From positions 434,001 through 498,000 of the forward strand of contig NZ_FWPT01000004.1 in assembly GCF_900174585.1 (NCBI RefSeq): DNA of 64,000 bases, in the 5' to 3' direction. Positions 32,323 to 40,701 of this stretch are shown here, piece after piece (position 1 is the stretch's first letter; the number at the start of each line of letters is the position of its first letter). A program made the translations under genes and the position numbers. The notes beneath the pieces were generated by a model. The model ran no database searches, had not been told where the DNA came from, and was given only the letters and a program-made list of their open reading frames with translations. The DNA is from Parendozoicomonas haliclonae (lineage in GTDB: Bacteria; Pseudomonadota; Gammaproteobacteria; Pseudomonadales; Endozoicomonadaceae).

Positions 32323-33615
32323 GTGATAGCAAAAAGAATATTCGGCCTACCCATACTGCTGTTTCTGGCATGCGTGGGGGTCATACTTTTATCCCATTAC
32401 TACAACCAGTTACCCACAGGGATTCCCGGGGCACTGGCCCTTTGCTTTGTGATTGGTGGAATCTTTGGCTGGATTGGTGATCGGCTCCCGATCTGGGATA
32501 AGTATATAGGAGGGGGAACCGTACTGGTTTTTATTGGTTCTGCGGCTCTTGTGTATATGGGCTGGCTGACTGATAGAGAAACTGCACAGATCACCCATTT
32601 TATTCAGCAATATCAGTATCTCGATTTTTTTATATCGGTGCTGATTGTCGGCAATATTCTCGCTGTCAAAAAAGCCATGCTGATCCGCTCTCTCATTGGT
32701 TATGTTCCAGTCATTCTGCTGGCTATTGGTGGAGCCATGCTTTTCGGGCTGGCTGTTGGGCTTTTAATTGGCCTTCCGCTGAATGAAATTATCTGTATCT
32801 ATGTGCTGCCGGTAATGTGTGGGGGCAATGGAGCGGGCGTTATTCCACTCTCTGAAATCTATGAATCAATTACCGGCTTGCCCAGAGATTCTTATTACTC
32901 AAAAGCGTTTTCCATTCTGACTATCGCTAACATTATCAGTATCCTGGCGGCTTCAACACTCAACTGGCTGGGGAAAAAGTACCCGTCGATTACCGGAGAG
33001 GGCAGGCTGGTTCGACAGGAACAAGGTCTGCAGGAGGAAGACTCCAGTACCACGAAAAGTGTCAGCAAGAGTGATTTGGCCGGAGGGCTGCTTCTGGCGA
33101 TGATTCTGTATGTGCTTGCAGAGCTGATGGCCAAGGTCATTCTACCAGGCTGGGGAAATGTACAAATTCACCGTTATGCCTGGCTGGTTGTTTTGGTGGC
33201 TCTGGTGAATATCTCTGGGCTTATTCCGGAATCACTGAAGCAGGGTGCAAAATCAGTTTCAGACTTTCTTGGCGGGGAGCTGCTTTGGATTCTGATGGTA
33301 GGGATTGGAGTGGTATATACAGACCTTGAGACTTTGTTCGCAGCCGTCACACCAACGTCCGTGTTCTTATCCGCCATGATTGTACTGGGCGCCATAATTG
33401 GCGCAGGATTTGGCGGACGGCTGTTCGGATTTTATGAAGTTGAATCGGCTATATCTGCCGGCTTGTGTATGGCCAATCGGGGCGGCACGGGTGATCTTGA
33501 AGTGCTGGCAGCCTCGAACCGGATGCAGCTACTGTCCTATGCCCAGATATCATCGCGGTTGGGAGGTGGGATTGTATTGATACTGGGCGCAGTGATGTTC
33601 GGGATATTTGCCTGA
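32323..33615 (+). CDS. 2-hydroxycarboxylate transporter (2HCT) family permease
   Basis: 430-residue inner-membrane carrier resembling CitS, MaeN and CimH, which transport citrate, malate or other 2-hydroxycarboxylates with Na+ or H+. It has about 11 hydrophobic helices and the two family re-entrant GGxG-type loops. These are seen as MCGGNGAGVIPLSEIY in the first half and CMANRGGTGDLEVLAAS in the second. The GTG start at 32323 follows AAAAAGG; the frame extends upstream into the cupin gene, but those residues look unrelated. Substrate not determined. Confidence 0.88.
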   Translation: MIAKRIFGLPILLFLACVGVILLSHYYNQLPTGIPGALALCFVIGGIFGWIGDRLPIWDKYIGGGTVLVFIGSAALVYMGWLTDRETAQITHFIQQYQYLDFFISVLIVGNILAVKKAMLIRSLIGYVPVILLAIGGAMLFGLAVGLLIGLPLNEIICIYVLPVMCGGNGAGVIPLSEIYESITGLPRDSYYSKAFSILTIANIISILAASTLNWLGKKYPSITGEGRLVRQEQGLQEEDSSTTKSVSKSDLAGGLLLAMILYVLAELMAKVILPGWGNVQIHRYAWLVVLVALVNISGLIPESLKQGAKSVSDFLGGELLWILMVGIGVVYTDLETLFAAVTPTSVFLSAMIVLGAIIGAGFGGRLFGFYEVESAISAGLCMANRGGTGDLEVLAASNRMQLLSYAQISSRLGGGIVLILGAVMFGIFA

Positions 33616-33699
33616 GTTCTATGTCTTATACACCTCTGGTGGCTTCATTGTATTGGGTCGGGTAGAGTGCTGGCTGCTTAACCTGAATCTGGAATTCCC

Positions 33700-34236
33700 A
33701 TGGCACTTAAGGCCACTATTTTTAAAGCCGAGCTGCAGATCGCAGATATGGATCGCGGCTACTACAAGACTCATGCGGTAACGACGGCCCGCCATCCTTC
33801 CGAAAATAATGAACGTATGATGGTGCGTCTGCTGGCATTTGCCCTGAATGCATCCGATGACCTTCAGTTTACCCGTGGCCTCAGCACCGATGATGAACCG
33901 GATATCTGGGAAAAAGATCTTGTGGGCTCTGTGCAGACCTGGATTGAAGTTGGTCTGCCTGATGAGCGTCGTATCCGTAAGGGCTGCAACCAGTCTGAGA
34001 AAATGGTGATTTACGCTTACGGTGATCGTTCAGCACCTGTCTGGAAAGAGCAGAACAAGGCTGTGCTAAAACGGTTTGATTATCTGCAGGTGATTTTCCT
34101 CCCGGAAGCTGAAGTTGAAGCCATGGCTGATATGGTTGAGCGCACCATGGATCTGCAATTTACAGTGCAGGATGAAGTCATCATGCTGAGTAGTTCTGCG
34201 GGTACGGTGGATATCCATCCTCAAATCTGGAAGTAA
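33700..34236 (+). CDS. yaeQ: YaeQ family protein
   Basis: 178-residue protein matching the YaeQ family over its whole length (start MALKATIFKAELQIADMDRGYY, RHPSENNERMMVRLLAFAL, end DIHPQIWK). The fold is related to PD-(D/E)XK nucleases. E. coli YaeQ suppresses loss of the RfaH antiterminator, but the biochemical role is unclear. It stands alone between the transporter and the putative RNA leader of the kinase gene. Confidence 0.93.
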   Translation: MALKATIFKAELQIADMDRGYYKTHAVTTARHPSENNERMMVRLLAFALNASDDLQFTRGLSTDDEPDIWEKDLVGSVQTWIEVGLPDERRIRKGCNQSEKMVIYAYGDRSAPVWKEQNKAVLKRFDYLQVIFLPEAEVEAMADMVERTMDLQFTVQDEVIMLSSSAGTVDIHPQIWK

Positions 34237-34407
34237 AAAACTGAACAAACGTTGTAGTCGAAAAATGCTTATTGTAGGTGTTGCTACTGTTTTGTTCTTT
34301 TGAATGTTCGGCTGATTGTGCTTTTGCTTCGGTTGCCGTTATGTTTTTATAATTGTTACCTCATAAAAACACGACAAACAGTAATCATAAGGATAAAAAG
34401 AAGAGTT

Positions 34408-34570
34408 CTCTCTGTGATAGCTTTGCGCGTTTGGTGTGACTGAACAGTTACACACAAGCTAAAGAACGAAGATAGATAGAACAGGGCTGATATTTCCTTT
34501 TCTATTCATCGCGCAGATTTCACAGAGAGTGACCAGAGAAGAATCTTCACGGGATTTTATTTCTCTGTGG
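34408..34570 (+). promoter_or_regulatory. Candidate switching RNA leader upstream of the PfkB gene
   Basis: Hand folding gives a three-way junction. P1 is CTCTCTGTGA (34408-34417) with TCACAGAGAG (34520-34529). P2 is TAGCTT/AAGCTA (34418-34423, 34456-34461), capped by GTGTGACT-GAAC-AGTTACAC (34434-34452). P3 is GAT..ATAGAA / TTCTAT..ATC (34471-34510). The 3' arm of P1 can pair instead with a second copy of its partner, TCTCTGTG (34562-34569). The two folds exclude each other. No known riboswitch class was recognised. Confidence 0.45.
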
Positions 34571-34611
34571 AAGAGTTTTCCCTTCTGATTTCGTATATGC
34601 AAAAACACGAC

Positions 34612-35616
34612 ATGAAGAACTACCACATCTACGGTATGGGCGCGGCATTGGTTGATACCGAGATCGAGGTAGATGATGCCTTCCTTCTCGCCAATGGTGT
34701 AGATAAGGGTCTGATGACACTGGTTGATGTGGATCGCCGCAACCAGCTGATGGACTCTCTGAAAGGGCATCTGGTTCATGCCCGCCGTGCCAGTGGTGGC
34801 TCCGGTGCCAACACTATTATTGCTGCCCGTTACTTTGGCAGTGATGTTTTCTATTCATGTCGTGTTGCTAATGATGAGTATGGTGATTTCTATCTTCAGG
34901 ATATGAGCCATGCTGGCGTTGATACCTGTGATCAGGATGAAAACAACGAAGGGATCACTGGCAAGTGTCTGGTTATGGTCACTCCAGACGCCGAACGTTC
35001 CATGAACACCTACCTTGGTATCAGCGAAACACTCTCTGCCCGAGAGCTGGATGTCGAAGCTATCAAAGCTTCCGAGTACCTTTATATTGAAGGTTATCTG
35101 GTGTCTTCTGATGTCAGCCGTGCGGCAACGATCAAAGCGAAAAAGATCGCGGAAGAGAATGGCGTAAAAACCAGTCTTAGCCTATCTGACCCCGGTATCG
35201 TGACTTTCTTCCGTGAAGGCATGGAAGAGATGATTGGCGAAGGCGTTGATCTGTTGTTCTGTAATGAAGATGAAGCAATGGCCTGGGCCATGACGGATGA
35301 TATCGATATTGCGATCTCCGCTCTGCGTTCCATCGCCAAAACCTTTGTTATTACCCGTGGCGCCAGAGGTGCACTGGTCTTTGATGGCACCCAGGAACTG
35401 CATATCCCGGCTAAAAAAGTAAAAGCTGTTGATAGCAATGGTGCAGGCGATATGTTTGCCGGTGCCTTCCTGCATGGCCTGACCGCAGGTTATGGTTTCC
35501 AGAAAGCAGGTGAACTGGCGTGTGCAGCAGCGGCAGAAGTGGTTTCAGGCTATGGCCCGCGATTAGCAGCAGAAAAGCACAAGGTGATTTTGCAACAGGT
35601 TATTTGCCCGGAATAA
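34612..35616 (+). CDS. PfkB-family sugar/nucleoside kinase (adenosine kinase-like)
   Basis: 334-residue ribokinase-fold kinase. The N-terminus MKNYHIYGMGAALVDTE, the glycine pair in ASGGSGANTI and the anion-hole signature DSNGAGDMFAGAF with catalytic Asp in NGAGD identify the PfkB family. The opening resembles proteobacterial proteins annotated as adenosine kinases, but the true substrate (adenosine, inosine-like nucleoside or a sugar) is not proven. The start is uncertain: ATG at 34612 matches family N-termini, ATG at 34597 is possible, and neither has a strong ribosome binding site. The unusual leader upstream may control translation. Confidence 0.88.
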   Translation: MKNYHIYGMGAALVDTEIEVDDAFLLANGVDKGLMTLVDVDRRNQLMDSLKGHLVHARRASGGSGANTIIAARYFGSDVFYSCRVANDEYGDFYLQDMSHAGVDTCDQDENNEGITGKCLVMVTPDAERSMNTYLGISETLSARELDVEAIKASEYLYIEGYLVSSDVSRAATIKAKKIAEENGVKTSLSLSDPGIVTFFREGMEEMIGEGVDLLFCNEDEAMAWAMTDDIDIAISALRSIAKTFVITRGARGALVFDGTQELHIPAKKVKAVDSNGAGDMFAGAFLHGLTAGYGFQKAGELACAAAAEVVSGYGPRLAAEKHKVILQQVICPE

Positions 35617-35682
35617 GGGCTGGTAATCTTTTTAATATTCGAGGGAGCTATAAGAGGCTTCTTTGAGAGAGGGTGGATCTAT

Positions 35683-35845
35683 GGGTCTGATTTCCTTACC
35701 AGACCCTAGGATCCCAATCCATTGATAAGATCATCCTGATCTTCGTCATTCCGTGACTGGAACAACACATCCTGTGTTGTTGACTTCCCTAAGTTTGCAG
35801 GGGTCTTCCTGACCTTCCCTTTGCCGCATCCAGCAGCGATCCTGC
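35683..35845. repeat. Array of small hairpins with TCC-type loops
   Basis: Six consecutive inverted repeats: GGGTCTG/CAGACCC (35683-35706), AAGATCA-TCC-TGATCTT (35727-35743) and GTCA-TTCCG-TGAC (35745-35757). The others are AACAACACA-TCC-TGTGTTGTT (35761-35781), GGTC-TTCCT-GACC (35802-35814) and GCAG-CGATC-CTGC (35833-35845). The loops share TCC. A similar element is at 12537-12621. The first hairpin may end pfkB transcription. Confidence 0.6.
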
Positions 35846-36211
35846 AGGCGTAGAATACGATTTATGTTCAGTTGTCAGTAAGTCGTAAACGTCACTTATA
35901 TGTGTGGGAAATCTCTCACAATAGCTAATGTGGTTATGGTGACTTACTAAAAAAATGACGGCGGTTGTGTATCTGTTTTGCTGTTATTACTGATTTAAGT
36001 ATTTTAGGCTGTGGGCTTATTTGGTACGAGTGTTTTGAAAAAAGATAATGTTCTTTTTTGTGATAAGTATTTTGGGGTTTAGCTAACAAGTTATTATAAA
36101 TTTTACTGATAAAAGCAAACTTCATCAGTTAAAAGCAAACTGAAAATCTTAAGGAAAAAATTGTAATTGAGACTATTTTATCCCCATTGGGAATATTGGA
36201 GGGGTAAACGT
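35846..36211. other. A+T-rich region before the P450-like gene
   Basis: About 365 bp with no credible gene. It is clearly more A+T-rich than its surroundings and probably holds the promoter of the downstream gene. Confidence 0.5.
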
Positions 36212-38206
36212 ATGTGCTTTAAGAGTCTCTTTAAAAGGAAAAGAAAACAAAGCAATTTTGGGAACTTAGCACTCTTTTGTATAACGGCACTCTTGTTTTG
36301 GAATGAGGCAATTGCGCATGGTGGTAAAGGGCAAGGTCTTGCCCCTCAGCCTGGTTCCGTTGCTGCCATGATGAAGCCTGTTATCAATAATAGTGGGTTA
36401 CCTGACCTTGGTCATGTACCAAGAAAGAGGCTTGCTGCCGAAAAGAAAGCTACTAATCGAGAGGGGCTGGAGGAATCACCACTTCAGCCAGAGGTAAAGC
36501 CACCAATAGTACTCCCTGTAACACCGGTTGGTGATCCTGACCGATTTGAAGAGCTAGTCAGTAATATAGAAACAGACGGTGTTCTTCCAATGGGTGAGTA
36601 TATGTTGGAAGAAATGACGAAAGCCGCAAAGCAATCTTCCCCTGCAAGCTATGCAAGTTGTAAATATGGGGTTTGCAGGATGAATACTACTCCAAAGCAT
36701 TGCTTAAAGAGAATGGTTAAGCCTTTCGGTAGAGATAGTTTTTTTAGAAAATTCAATGCTATCCCTGATACTGTATGGGTGTTAAATCCAGACATTGTTA
36801 AGGCCATCTTTTCTGATGGTTTTGGTGTCGATACAAAAAAGCTGGATACATTTTATGCCTTTCGCGTGTTGATGGGGGAATATGCACTCTTTTCAAGTGA
36901 TATGACAGAAGCCCATAAAGAGAGAAGAAAGCAGTTCAAAGCTAATCTTGGTGGGGATACTGCTATGAGGAGCTATGTGACAGCAGCACTTATGGAACAT
37001 GCAGATCGGTTTGTTGGTGAGTGGACTGATTTACCTAGCTCACAAACAGATGATATAACAAATATCGTTGTGGATTATTTAAGCCCCGGTCTTATACATT
37101 CAATATTTGGCGTTGATATAAGCCAACATAAAGAAAAACAAAAAGAAATTGTCAGTCACTTAAGTGGTATCATTCCTCTCTTTGCACTTATTAATAATGA
37201 CCCTAAATTTTATTTGAGTTACATGTATCCAACACCCATGATGAATCCAATGGGTTATTTGAAGAAAAATTATCCTCTTTTGTTCGAGAAACAACAGCTG
37301 ATAATGAAAGATCTGGAGTGGTTGATTGGTGAAGCATTTAAACTAGATCCCAGTGAACAGGGATTGCTTTTCAAAAATGTTGTTAAAAAATCCCGCGAAG
37401 CTGGTCGTGATCATTTAAATGCTGATGATCTTTATGATCTTATCAATCCAATGATTGCAGGAGGAGATACTGGTGCAGGTCTGCTCACACTTGCGTTAAC
37501 CGAATTTGCCAGAAGCCCTGAACTTCAGGATGAAATTCTTGAAGAGTTTAGGATTGCGGGGGGGGCGAGTATTAAAGATCAAGATATAGCTGCATCAAAA
37601 TTACATAAACTGTTTGAATTTATTGAAGAGGTTCTAACACGTTATACGCCGGCACCGATTATTGCCAGAAGAATGGCTGATGATAAAGATCTCATCCTTG
37701 TTGATCAGGATACAGGGGAAAGAGTGAAGATTGAATTTAAACGTAATGATCTTGTGTCATTTCCCATATCTTTCCTTAATCCTCATGCTTATAGCCCGAA
37801 TCCATTTATTTCCCCTGAAGAAAAAACAGCAAGTCATGATGATAGGAAAAAATGTATGGTTACGTTTGCCAATGGAAGTAGTCACCAGTGTGTCGGTGAA
37901 CATTTAGGTAAACAATTGATGGCTGTGCTTTTAGTTTCTAGCTTTAAAAACAATGTGAAGCCTGGCCTGGTTCAGCCATTTAAAGGTTACAGTGAAGGAT
38001 GGGCTGGTGTTATTAAAGTCAATGCTAGAGTGCCGCTAAAACTTTACCCTTTAGATGAAGAGCTTGGTGACTTGGCAGCTTATGCAGAAGTTGTGCATGA
38101 AGACAAAGATGGGCTGGCGCAAGGAATGGAAAGAATGAAAGTGAAATTGCCTGGTATCAATGAGGCTTCGGAACTTAGGCTGCGTCAACCACAGACAGTT
38201 CATTAA
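36212..38206 (+). CDS. Exported cytochrome P450-like protein
   Basis: 664-residue protein with a signal-peptide-like N-terminus (basic MCFKSLFKRKRK, hydrophobic LALFCITALLFW, cleavage probably after EAIA, residue 35) and a P450-like fold. The I-helix motif MIAGGDTGAGLLTLALTEFAR (AGGDT at 416-420) is typical. The K-helix reads EEVLTRY, with one residue more than ExxR. The Cys-ligand loop reads FANGSSHQCVG (Cys560), one residue longer than FxxGxxxCxG. About 130 N-terminal residues precede the core. Chosen start: ATG at 36212 after GGAGGGG; a TTG 15 codons upstream would hide the signal. A+T-rich codons suggest transfer. No redox partner gene is adjacent. Substrate unknown; it may be a non-monooxygenase P450. 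Confidence 0.8.
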   Translation: MCFKSLFKRKRKQSNFGNLALFCITALLFWNEAIAHGGKGQGLAPQPGSVAAMMKPVINNSGLPDLGHVPRKRLAAEKKATNREGLEESPLQPEVKPPIVLPVTPVGDPDRFEELVSNIETDGVLPMGEYMLEEMTKAAKQSSPASYASCKYGVCRMNTTPKHCLKRMVKPFGRDSFFRKFNAIPDTVWVLNPDIVKAIFSDGFGVDTKKLDTFYAFRVLMGEYALFSSDMTEAHKERRKQFKANLGGDTAMRSYVTAALMEHADRFVGEWTDLPSSQTDDITNIVVDYLSPGLIHSIFGVDISQHKEKQKEIVSHLSGIIPLFALINNDPKFYLSYMYPTPMMNPMGYLKKNYPLLFEKQQLIMKDLEWLIGEAFKLDPSEQGLLFKNVVKKSREAGRDHLNADDLYDLINPMIAGGDTGAGLLTLALTEFARSPELQDEILEEFRIAGGASIKDQDIAASKLHKLFEFIEEVLTRYTPAPIIARRMADDKDLILVDQDTGERVKIEFKRNDLVSFPISFLNPHAYSPNPFISPEEKTASHDDRKKCMVTFANGSSHQCVGEHLGKQLMAVLLVSSFKNNVKPGLVQPFKGYSEGWAGVIKVNARVPLKLYPLDEELGDLAAYAEVVHEDKDGLAQGMERMKVKLPGINEASELRLRQPQTVH

Positions 38207-38249
38207 TTTGGATGTTGTATCTGTTGAGAGAGGTAATTAATTCCCTCTC

Positions 38250-38990
38250 TCAAAGAAATCTCCACAACGCTTCAAAAACAACTTGCTGTGCCCGGGCAAT
38301 ATCCGGTGACTCAATTACCGTAGCCACCGGATAGTTTTCCGAAGCCATGGATATCATGGCAACCTTTGGCGGGTAGATGGCGATATAGCTGGCATCGACC
38401 TGCCCATCGGTTTTCAGCCATTTCCGTTCTGAGTATTCGGCATCCTCTCCCCCTTCACCCAAAGCGATAACCCGTACATTGATCTTTTGTTTAATACGTT
38501 GTGCGGTGTAATTGGGGAAAGGTCTGTATAGGTGGTGTCGTATGCTTTTCGTTGAGAAAACACTGTAGGTCTTTTCTTCCAGCTTGCCCACAGTTGCCAG
38601 AATATCTTTGAGCACAAATTCAATACCGTCATCCCCTTCATAAAAACGGACGTTGCCGGAAGAAAATTCAGGTTTTAGATGATGGAGACCGGGAATAATC
38701 TCGGTCTTTAAAGAGTCTATTGTCTGTTCCAGCGAAGCTCTTTTTTCCTCGGCAAGTTCAAGCAGCTTATCCGGCTCTTCTGCACGAAAAAAACGACGTT
38801 TGCCTTTGGGGGCATAACTGATCAGCCCTCGGGCAGCCATCTGCTTGAGAGCCTCATAGGTTGTTCCCCGATTTATTCCCGTGTGGCTGGCAATATCACG
38901 GATGGAAGATGGGCCAAGCTGGAACAGTGCCAGATAGAGTGTTATGTCACGCTCGGACATGCCAAGTTGTTGCAGCACCTGAAGGTTCAT
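38250..38990 (-). CDS. TrmB-family transcriptional regulator
   Basis: About 246 residues from the ATG at 38990 (a TTG at 39050 would add 20). The N-terminal winged helix (LGMSERDITLYLALFQLGPSSIRDIASHTGINRGTTYEAL) is TrmB-type. A coiled stretch (LEQTIDSLKTEI) leads to a C-terminal sensor domain. TrmB proteins usually sense sugars. The gene is divergent from glmU, and two TTGTCA-N9-TGACA palindromes lie between them. Control of amino-sugar synthesis (glmU-glmS) or autoregulation is a reasonable inference. Confidence 0.85.
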   Translation of the reverse strand: MNLQVLQQLGMSERDITLYLALFQLGPSSIRDIASHTGINRGTTYEALKQMAARGLISYAPKGKRRFFRAEEPDKLLELAEEKRASLEQTIDSLKTEIIPGLHHLKPEFSSGNVRFYEGDDGIEFVLKDILATVGKLEEKTYSVFSTKSIRHHLYRPFPNYTAQRIKQKINVRVIALGEGGEDAEYSERKWLKTDGQVDASYIAIYPPKVAMISMASENYPVATVIESPDIARAQQVVFEALWRFL

Positions 38991-39043
38991 GGGAGGAAAG
39001 GCCGATGGTTGTGGGGAATCTGATTGTGGCTGGTTTGTTTTAT

Positions 39044-39064
39044 TTGTCAAAAAATTTATGACAA
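39044..39064. promoter_or_regulatory. Operator-like inverted repeat 1
   Basis: TTGTCA-N9-TGACAA between the TrmB-type regulator and glmU. A second copy with identical spacing is at 39117-39137, which suggests one dimeric repressor or activator binding both. Confidence 0.5.
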
Positions 39065-39116
39065 TTACTATTGTGCTGAGTAAAAAACTCTATAGAGTCA
39101 GCCTACTCTGATTATT

Positions 39117-39137
39117 TTGTCATTACTAAAATGACAG
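39117..39137. promoter_or_regulatory. Operator-like inverted repeat 2
   Basis: TTGTCA-N9-TGACAG, 73 bp from copy 1 (about seven helical turns), so both would face the same side of the DNA. Confidence 0.5.
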
Positions 39138-39298
39138 AGATAACAGAGTTTTGATGTGTGGTTCGGTATCGGGTGTTTTCCATTGCCACGACGCAGGCCT
39201 TCAGACATAAGCTGAATGCTCCTGTACACCAATGGAAAGCTTCTGGTAGCGAGCCTTTTTTTATTTTGTTTTGGGCGCCGTTCAGGCGAGTAATCAAC

Positions 39299-40669
39299 AT
39301 GAACATTCACGTTATCGTTCTTGCTGCCGGTCAGGGCAGCCGAATGAAGTCTTCTCTTCCCAAGGTTCTGCACCCGATAGCGGGTCGCTCCATGCTGGAG
39401 CATGTCCTGGGTGCTTCTGAGCTGGTTCTGGGCGAAGGTAAGCAGGCACACGTTGTTATCGGTCATGGTGCCGATAAGGTGCGTGAGCGGATGGCCCACA
39501 CTAATGTGAACTGGGTTGAGCAGACTGAGCAGCTGGGCACTGGCCATGCCGTGATGCAGGCCGCTCCAGCCTGTGAAGGCGCGGATGTTGTGTTGGTTCT
39601 GTACGGTGATGTCCCCCTGATTCGCTCCAGCACTTTGAAGTCTCTGGTTTCTGCCTGTGATGGCAAGAACCTGGCGCTGCTGACCGTTGAACTTGCCAAC
39701 CCGAGTGGTTATGGCCGTATTGTTCGCGACGGGCAAGGCGCGATTCAGGCCATTGTTGAAGACAAAGATGCCACACCAGAACAAAAAGCCATTACCGAAA
39801 CAAACACCGGCATTATGGCAATCCCGGGCTCTCGTCTGCAGGAATGGTTGAATAACCTGAATAACGACAATGCTCAGGGTGAGTTCTACCTGACCGACAT
39901 CGTAGCTATGGCGGTGGAAGAAGGTACCGCGGTAGTGAATGCCCGTCCTGGCAGTGAAATGGAAGTGCAGGGCGTTAACAACCGCGCCCAGCAGGCTCAG
40001 CTGGAACGTCTCTTGCAGCAACGTAATGCCGAGCAGCTGATGAACGACGGTGTAACTCTGTTGGATCCGGCACGTCTGGACATCCGTGGTCAGCTGACCT
40101 GCGGTCATGATGTGGTGATCGATATTAACTGTGTCTTTGAAGGCGAAGTTTCACTGGGTGACGGCGTAGAGATTGGCCCTAACTGCCATATCAAGAACAC
40201 CGTGATCAAAGCTGGCACTGTGATCAAAGCGAACTCTGTGCTGGAAGATGCGGTTGTTGGTGAAGGCTGTGATATCGGCCCGTTTGCACGACTGCGCCCT
40301 GGTACGCGTCTTGAGAACAAGGCCAAGATCGGCAACTTCGTAGAAACCAAGAAGGCTCATATCGGCCTCGGCAGCAAGGTTAACCACCTCAGCTACATTG
40401 GTGATGCGGAAGTTGGCGAAGGCGTCAACATCGGCGCAGGAACAATCACCTGCAACTATGATGGTGCCAACAAGTTCAAAACCGCGATTGCAGATGGTGC
40501 CTTTATCGGCTCCAACTCAGCGCTGGTAGCACCGGTCAGCATCGGCAAGGATGCAGTCATTGGTGCAGGTTCAACTGTGACCAGTGATGTGCCTGATGAA
40601 AACCTCGGCGTAGCCCGCGGTCGTCAGCGCAACATCCCAGGCTGGAAAAAGCCTGTTAAAAAATCCTGA
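39299..40669 (+). CDS. glmU: Bifunctional GlmU (GlcN-1-P acetyltransferase / GlcNAc-1-P uridyltransferase)
   Basis: Makes UDP-GlcNAc for peptidoglycan and lipopolysaccharide. The 456-residue protein has the N-terminal pyrophosphorylase loop LAAGQGSRMKSSLPKVLH (with GxGTxM-like GQGSRM) and a C-terminal left-handed beta-helix of hexapeptide repeats ending in the acetyltransferase site (NYDGANKFKT). The ATG at 39299 is preceded by AGGCGAG; in-frame codons upstream lack family resemblance. It is followed by glmS after 32 bases, so the pathway is grouped. Confidence 0.98.
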   Translation: MNIHVIVLAAGQGSRMKSSLPKVLHPIAGRSMLEHVLGASELVLGEGKQAHVVIGHGADKVRERMAHTNVNWVEQTEQLGTGHAVMQAAPACEGADVVLVLYGDVPLIRSSTLKSLVSACDGKNLALLTVELANPSGYGRIVRDGQGAIQAIVEDKDATPEQKAITETNTGIMAIPGSRLQEWLNNLNNDNAQGEFYLTDIVAMAVEEGTAVVNARPGSEMEVQGVNNRAQQAQLERLLQQRNAEQLMNDGVTLLDPARLDIRGQLTCGHDVVIDINCVFEGEVSLGDGVEIGPNCHIKNTVIKAGTVIKANSVLEDAVVGEGCDIGPFARLRPGTRLENKAKIGNFVETKKAHIGLGSKVNHLSYIGDAEVGEGVNIGAGTITCNYDGANKFKTAIADGAFIGSNSALVAPVSIGKDAVIGAGSTVTSDVPDENLGVARGRQRNIPGWKKPVKKS

Positions 40670-40701
40670 GCGGTCAGAAACAGAATTTAGGGTAGAAAAT
40701 T

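Noticed and set aside
40560-40701. glmS ribozyme upstream of glmS
   Set aside because: The 32-bp gap between glmU and glmS is too short, and the ribozyme is known from Gram-positive bacteria.
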